Assembly (NCBI RefSeq): GCF_009709555.1 | Contig: NZ_WJBG01000138.1 | Coordinates: 1-49,711, forward strand | Origin: Streptomyces blattellae | Lineage (GTDB): Bacteria > Actinomycetota > Actinomycetes > Streptomycetales > Streptomycetaceae | Length of the DNA stretch: 49,711 nucleotides | Direction of reading: 5' to 3' | Shown here: positions 45,486 through 49,711 of the stretch, one piece after another | Numbering within the stretch: the stretch's first letter is position 1 | Layout: the number at the start of each line of letters is the position of its first letter | Notes under the pieces: generated by a model | Seen by the model: the letters and a program-made list of their open reading frames with translations, nothing else | Told to the model about the DNA's origin: nothing | Database searches by the model: none | Made by a program: the position numbers and the translations under genes

Positions 45486-46058
45486 CCTCCGGCCGGGGGG
45501 AAGCGCGTCGACTTGCCTGTCGGCCGCGGGCCAAGCGCCTGGGTGGGCGCGGGAGTCTCCGGGCCGTGGCTTCGGGAGGGCGGCCTCGGCCGGAGGTTCG
45601 AGTCCTGGGCAAGAGCCGCAAACATGGGAAGCCGGATCGACGCCGGGCAGGGGCGGATCACTGGTGATGGCGATGCCCGTATCCCTCCCGAATGCGGTGC
45701 CGCCGGGGGGAGTCGTGCCTCTGTGCAGGTTCGATGCCGATACGGGTGGTCATGCGTCTCCCTGGGGCTGCTCGGGGTGAAGGCGGAGCCGTGGATGAGG
45801 GCGAGGAGGGCCCGGACCGCGTAGTCCGGCTGGGACACGCCGCCGGCGTCTCGCAACCCCCAGATCATGTGCGGGCCGAGAAAGAGAAGGAGCAGCGCGG
45901 CCGTCACCGTCGCCGTGACGCGCCGCTATGTCTCCGCCCTTGCACGGGGCGCTCCTGGGGCATGCCCGGGGCTGTCCGTGCGAAGCTCCGGGACCCCTCC
46001 CAGGCGCAGGGTCGCACCATTCGGTGAGCCAGACGTTCTGCGTTCGAGGGAGATCAGC
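45486..46058. other. Long intergenic region after tdk
   Basis: 573 bp, no convincing gene. On the minus strand 45747-45907 is open with strong Streptomyces codon bias and reads AALLLLFLGPHMIWGLRDAG onward, ending in noisy sequence; it may be a gene remnant. A T-loop-like AGGTTCGAGTCCT near 45594 does not fold as a tRNA. The last ~50 bp hold the ribosome site of the next gene. Confidence 0.35.
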
Positions 46059-47477
46059 ATGAGCAACCCGACGTACGCCGCCGGGCCCGTGGTGCCGGAG
46101 CCGGCCGAGGACAGGGCGTACGACCCGCTGGCCGTCGCCCTGGGCAACGCCTCCCTGCTCGGTGTCGGCTATCTGTTGATGCGGCGGTGGAGGCTCGCCG
46201 TGGCCGCCCTGGTCGGCACCGTCATACTCGTCTCCCAGCTCGTGTCGACCGAAGACACGTCGTACGAGATCGCCGTGCTGGTGTGGTGGGCCGCCGTCAT
46301 CATCCACGGGTGGTACCTGGCCGGCCGGGGCACCGACCGGGTCGCGGTACCCCGGCAGCGCATGGTCGCGCTCGGCGTCACGCTGCCGGTGCTGCTGACC
46401 GTGGGGCTGCTGCGGTTCGACGCCTCCAGGATCGGGCAGAGCGTCACCGACGCCCGCGAACGCGGCGACTGCGCTGGGGTGTGGAGCGCCCAGGACGAGA
46501 TCTGGTTCGGGCACCGCATCGCCGACGCGCCACTCGCCGCCCGCGGCGACGAAGTCGTACGGGCCTGCGAGCGGTTGCAGACGGCCCGGAGCCAGTTGAA
46601 CGGCGCGCTGACCGGAGACACCCGCGCCCTGGAGGACGGATTCGACCGCCTCGCGTCGGTGCTCGCGGAGCCCGGCAACGACAAGACGGTCGAGGCGACC
46701 CTGAACGGATTCCTCCGCAGCCTGCCCGCCGAGGATCCCTGCGACACCGTCACCGTCGCCGACTGGCTCCGCGACCGCGAGCCCAGCAACGACGTTCTGG
46801 ACCGGACCTCCGACACGGTCGAACGGATCGAGCCCGCCGCGCTCGTCGCGTGCGCCGACGACCTCATGGCCAAGGACAGCTGGGCGGCGGCCCAGACGAA
46901 CTACGAGGAACTGCTCGACCTTTATCCCGACGACGCCCTCGCGGACCAGGCCCGCAAGGGCGCCAGGCAGGCCACGCTGAGCATCGAGCTGGACACCGTC
47001 CAGGATTTGCTCGCGGGCGGGTCCGGCTCACAGCCCGAGTACTGCTCCAGCCCGGCGAAGTACAGCGGCGCCAAGCCCATGGGCAAGGGCACCAACCCTG
47101 CGCTGTTCTACGCCTACGACGAGTACAACACCGACTTCTCCGAGCAGCTCCCCGGTGCCTGGCAGGCGAGCGGTGCCGAAGACGCCACCCTCGTGGTCTG
47201 CATGGGCGAGGAGACCTACGGAGACTCCGTCGAGACCTGCTCGTACTACAGGAGCGGGTCCTCCGGCGCCAGCTCGTACGTGACCTTCTACAAGATCGCG
47301 GTCCCGGTGAAGGTCTACGAGTTGCGCACGGGCAAGCTCGTCGCCAATCGCACGATCCAGATCAACGGCAACAGCTGCCCGGCGTCCATCTTCGCCACCG
47401 CGGACGCGACAAGCCAGTACGTCACGGAATCCAAGTCCGATGTGCGGTCCGCGTTCAAGCCGCTGGTCGTCCGGTGA
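46059..47477 (+). CDS. Conserved membrane/lipid-anchored hypothetical
   Basis: 472 aa, function unknown. Three or four hydrophobic segments in the first ~125 residues (NASLLGVGYLLM, LAVAALVGTVILVSQLV, IAVLVWWAAVIIHGWYLAG, MVALGVTLPVLLTVGLL), then a long hydrophilic extracytoplasmic region. That region has helical, TPR-like sequence (SWAAAQTNYEELLDLYPDD, about 270-300) and a C-terminal domain of about 140 residues with cysteines at CSSPAKY, VVCMGEE, ETCSYYR and NSCPASI that could form disulfides. Start ATG 46059 follows GAGGGAGA. A 17-bp hairpin follows. A cell-surface sensing or binding role is inference. Confidence 0.75.
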   Translation: MSNPTYAAGPVVPEPAEDRAYDPLAVALGNASLLGVGYLLMRRWRLAVAALVGTVILVSQLVSTEDTSYEIAVLVWWAAVIIHGWYLAGRGTDRVAVPRQRMVALGVTLPVLLTVGLLRFDASRIGQSVTDARERGDCAGVWSAQDEIWFGHRIADAPLAARGDEVVRACERLQTARSQLNGALTGDTRALEDGFDRLASVLAEPGNDKTVEATLNGFLRSLPAEDPCDTVTVADWLRDREPSNDVLDRTSDTVERIEPAALVACADDLMAKDSWAAAQTNYEELLDLYPDDALADQARKGARQATLSIELDTVQDLLAGGSGSQPEYCSSPAKYSGAKPMGKGTNPALFYAYDEYNTDFSEQLPGAWQASGAEDATLVVCMGEETYGDSVETCSYYRSGSSGASSYVTFYKIAVPVKVYELRTGKLVANRTIQINGNSCPASIFATADATSQYVTESKSDVRSAFKPLVVR

Positions 47478-47521
47478 GCGGTGGCGCGGACCGCGGCTTC
47501 GGAGCATGGACGCCCTGTGCT

Positions 47522-47564
47522 GTCGCCGCCGTCGCCGCCGTATGACCGCGGCGACGGCGGCGAC
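47522..47564. terminator. Convergent terminator hairpin
   Basis: GTCGCCGCCGTCGCCGC (47522-47538) and its exact complement (47548-47564) form a 17-bp stem with a 9-nt loop, between the membrane protein gene and the VOC gene. Downstream, an imperfect ~33-bp direct repeat begins at about 47593 and 47625 (GTACTGCCGGTCTC in both). Confidence 0.8.
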
Positions 47565-47656
47565 GGCACACGCGGCGGCGCCGTCCCCCGACGTACTGCC
47601 GGTCTCACAGGCCTGAGTTCAGCCCGTACTGCCGGTCTCTCGGCCCTGCGCTCAGC

Positions 47657-48451
47657 TCAGCACGGGCTCTGGACCAGGCAGAACCTGGCGCCCTCGGGAT
47701 CCGCGACCGTCGCCACGCGGCCGTGTGCGGTGTCGCGGGCCGGTTTGAGGACATGCCCGCCGAGGTCGGTGACCTGGGCGAGGCTCTCGTCCGTGTCGGC
47801 GACTTCGAAGTACGTCACCCAGTGCGGACCCCGGTCCCGGGGCAGGGAGTGGCCGACGCCGTGGACACCGGCGACCGGGCGTCCGCCGATGAGCAGGGTC
47901 AAGTAGTCGAAGCCGGCGGAGATCACCGGCTCCTCGTCGTAGCCGAACACGGTCTCGTAGAACTTGGCGACACTCGCCGTCTCGATGGTCAGCAGCTCGT
48001 GCCAGGCCGGTGTGCCGGGCACCCCGGCGATGGCCGTGCCGCTGTGCGCCGCCGCCTGCCACACGCCGAAGACCGCGCCCGACGGATCCGAACCGATCAC
48101 CAGCCGCCCGGCCTCCTCCGCGTCCAGCGGGCCCACGCCGACGGTGCCGCCGCACAGCCGTACGGTCTCCGCGGTCAGATCGACGTCGGCCGAGGCGAGG
48201 TAGGGCGTCCAGGCCATGGGGAGGTGCCGGTCCGGCGGGAGCTGGCCGATGCCGGCCACTTCACAGCCGTCGAGCAGCGCCCGCACATAGGGGCCGAGCT
48301 GCTGGGGGCCGGGCCGGAACTCCCAGCCGAACAGCGCCCCGTAGAACTCCTGGGTCGTGGCCAGTCCGTGCACCATCAGACTCACCCAGCAGGGCGTGCC
48401 GGGCGCGTACGTTTCGCCTTTCGGGCCGGCCGACCCCCGTGCCTCGGTCAT
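47657..48451 (-). CDS. VOC-family (glyoxalase-like) protein, two domains
   Basis: 264 aa with two tandem vicinal-oxygen-chelate modules, about 18-130 and 140-264. Module 1: PCWVSLMVHGLATTQEFYGA, LFGWEFRPG, DPSGAVFGVWQAA. Module 2: PAWHELLTIETASVAKFYET, VFGYDEEP, HWVTYFEVADTDES, DPEGARFCLVQSP. Typical His/Glu metal ligands are only partly present, so it may bind a small molecule rather than catalyse. ATG 48451 preferred; GTG 48457 possible. Divergent from the sulfurtransferase gene, convergent with the membrane protein gene. Confidence 0.88.
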   Translation of the reverse strand: MTEARGSAGPKGETYAPGTPCWVSLMVHGLATTQEFYGALFGWEFRPGPQQLGPYVRALLDGCEVAGIGQLPPDRHLPMAWTPYLASADVDLTAETVRLCGGTVGVGPLDAEEAGRLVIGSDPSGAVFGVWQAAAHSGTAIAGVPGTPAWHELLTIETASVAKFYETVFGYDEEPVISAGFDYLTLLIGGRPVAGVHGVGHSLPRDRGPHWVTYFEVADTDESLAQVTDLGGHVLKPARDTAHGRVATVADPEGARFCLVQSPC

Positions 48452-48746
48452 CGTCACTCTCTCCTCGACCCCTTGCGGCAGCCGTGTCGCCGCCGCTCTG
48501 CGGACCCCGTGCCGATGCTCGCACCACCGTGGGACCGGGCGCTCCGGGCACGCCGCCGTCTGTGCCGCCGCCCCCGGAGAATGCCCGGTGTGTGGTTCCG
48601 CGTCCGTTTCGGTGCGATTGCCGGCGGATGTCGATCTGCTGTACAGCATGTGCCCGATCCCGTACGCCTCGTGATCGGGGCTGTCCGGCCGAGCAGAGTA
48701 GCCGGACATGGACGATGCGGCCACCCCATACGCAAGGATGGTGGCC

Positions 48747-49601
48747 ATGAACGCCATCATCTCCGCAACCGAACTCGCGAGCGAGCTGGCGGGATCGACC
48801 CCGCCCGTCCTGCTCGATGTCCGCTGGCAGCTGAGCGTGGCCAAGGCGGCCGGGGAGCCGTCCTTCGACGGGCGGGCCGAGTACGCGGCCGGGCACCTCC
48901 CCGGCGCGGTCTACGTCGATCTGGACCGGGAACTCGCGTCGGCACCCGGCGCTCGCGGCCGGCATCCGCTGCCTGACACGGCACAGTTCGGCAGTGCCAT
49001 GCGCCGGGCCGGTGTCGCGTCGGCGGTGCCCGTGGTCGTGTACGACGGCGGCCAGGGCTGGGCCGCGGCACGCGCCTGGTGGCTGCTGCGCTGGACGGGG
49101 CATCAGGATGTGCGGGTCCTCGACGGCGGGCTGCCCGCTTGGCCGGGCCCGCTGGAGACGACCGTGCCCGTGCCTGCCGAGGGTGACTTCCAGCCGGTGC
49201 CGGGGGCGGTGGGGATGCTGGACGCCGACGGGGCGGCGGTGTTGGCGCGGAGCGGCGTGCTGCTCGACGCGCGGGCGGGGGAGCGGTACCGGGGAGAAGT
49301 GGAGCCGATCGATCCGGTCGGCGGTCACATTCCGGGCGCCGTGTCGGCACCCACCAACGAGAACGTGGGGCCGGACGGTTGCTTCCTCGCCGCGGAGGAG
49401 CTTCGGGCACGGTTCAAGACGCTGGGCGTGTCCGAGGACGGTCCTGAGGCCGGGGTCTACTGCGGTTCCGGAGTCTCCGCGGCGCACGAGGTGCTGGCAC
49501 TGGCGGTCGCGGGGATTCCGGCGGCGTTGTACGTGGGGTCCTGGTCGGAGTGGTCCGCGGATCAGTCACGGCCGGTTGCCGTGGGGCCGGATCCGCAATA
49601 G
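48747..49601 (+). CDS. sseA: Thiosulfate/3-mercaptopyruvate sulfurtransferase
   Basis: 284 aa with two rhodanese domains. The N-terminal inactive domain has PPVLLDVRWQLS and AGHLPGAVYVDLDRELA; the C-terminal domain has GVLLDARAGERYRGEVEPID, GHIPGAVSAPTNENV and the catalytic Cys in GVYCGSGVSAAHE (about residue 235). The CGSGV(T/S) loop is the mercaptopyruvate sulfurtransferase type. Of three in-frame ATGs (48708, 48738, 48747) I take 48747, with AAGGAT upstream serving either as ribosome site or as -10. Family length is normal. Substrate choice between thiosulfate and mercaptopyruvate is not certain. Confidence 0.9.
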   Translation: MNAIISATELASELAGSTPPVLLDVRWQLSVAKAAGEPSFDGRAEYAAGHLPGAVYVDLDRELASAPGARGRHPLPDTAQFGSAMRRAGVASAVPVVVYDGGQGWAAARAWWLLRWTGHQDVRVLDGGLPAWPGPLETTVPVPAEGDFQPVPGAVGMLDADGAAVLARSGVLLDARAGERYRGEVEPIDPVGGHIPGAVSAPTNENVGPDGCFLAAEELRARFKTLGVSEDGPEAGVYCGSGVSAAHEVLALAVAGIPAALYVGSWSEWSADQSRPVAVGPDPQ

Positions 49602-49630
49602 CCGTTACTCAAAGTCTCAGTGACTCTCAG

Positions 49631-49656
49631 CCTTCCAGGCGTTTCGGTCTGGAAGG
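49631..49656 (+). terminator. Sulfurtransferase terminator
   Basis: CCTTCCAG (49631-49638) and CTGGAAGG (49649-49656), loop of 10 nt, 30 bp after the stop codon. Nothing else is seen before the window ends. Confidence 0.55.
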
Positions 49657-49711
49657 TCCGTGTCGGTGTCACCACAGCGCGGGGTGCGCTTCGGTGTCCT
49701 GACGGCGGTCT

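Noticed and set aside
45515..45615. tRNA-like element around AGGTTCGAGTCCT with CTTGCC/GGCAAG ends
   Set aside because: The T stem has only three pairs and no D or anticodon arm can be drawn, so a tRNA gene is not supported.

Overview
The window is high-GC DNA with the codon use, GTG starts, leaderless genes and gene content of Streptomyces. The order rnhB, recQ, whiH, hrdB, parE, parC, two M16 peptidases, ptsH, a GNAT/acyl-CoA synthetase fusion and thymidine kinase is, from memory, the conserved core-chromosome block around hrdB in S. coelicolor. Most of it is housekeeping and developmental DNA. Three places look accessory or decayed.

Left edge (1-2490): a group II intron on the minus strand, with 5' end GTGCG at 2141, reverse transcriptase at 114-1562 and domain V at 66-100. 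It interrupts a fragment of an IS701-like transposase. 2491-12690: rnhB, two uncharacterised genes, a RecQ helicase fused to a phosphoribosyltransferase-like domain, a divergent DUF4192 gene, a glycogen-debranching-type glycosidase and an NrtR-like Nudix regulator. 12816-18052: an ABC protein with fused membrane segments, the sporulation regulator whiH and the principal sigma factor hrdB. 18183-24460: a secreted trypsin-like protease, a small zinc-ribbon protein, parE, and a DUF485/sodium-solute symporter pair. 24545-28113: a CitB/CitA-type two-component system convergent to the symporter, then a sucrase/ferredoxin-like protein under a probable iron box.

28110-30395 is the decayed or accessory zone. 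Two head-to-head citrate synthase genes have lost their N-terminal halves and carry several frameshifts and a 34-bp tandem duplication. Beside them are two small genes with AT-richer codons, an ~80-residue protein and a DUF6082 membrane protein.

30714-44791 returns to core genes: a CobW-type GTPase, parC, a catalytic/non-catalytic M16 pair, a c-di-AMP (ydaO) riboswitch controlling an M23 peptidase, an FCD-type GntR regulator, ptsH with a DasR-type operator, the acetyltransferase/CoA-ligase fusion, DUF5998 and an alkaline-phosphatase-superfamily enzyme. 44835-49601 holds thymidine kinase, a membrane protein, a VOC protein and a two-domain sulfurtransferase.

The regulatory DNA is unusually informative. 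Nameable candidate sites for DmdR/IdeR, DasR, c-di-AMP, an NrtR-type repressor, WhiH and an ECF sigma at hrdB all lie within 50 kb. I saw no tRNA, rRNA or CRISPR array. No wholly new multi-gene system is evident; the small-protein/DUF6082 pair is the least explained part.
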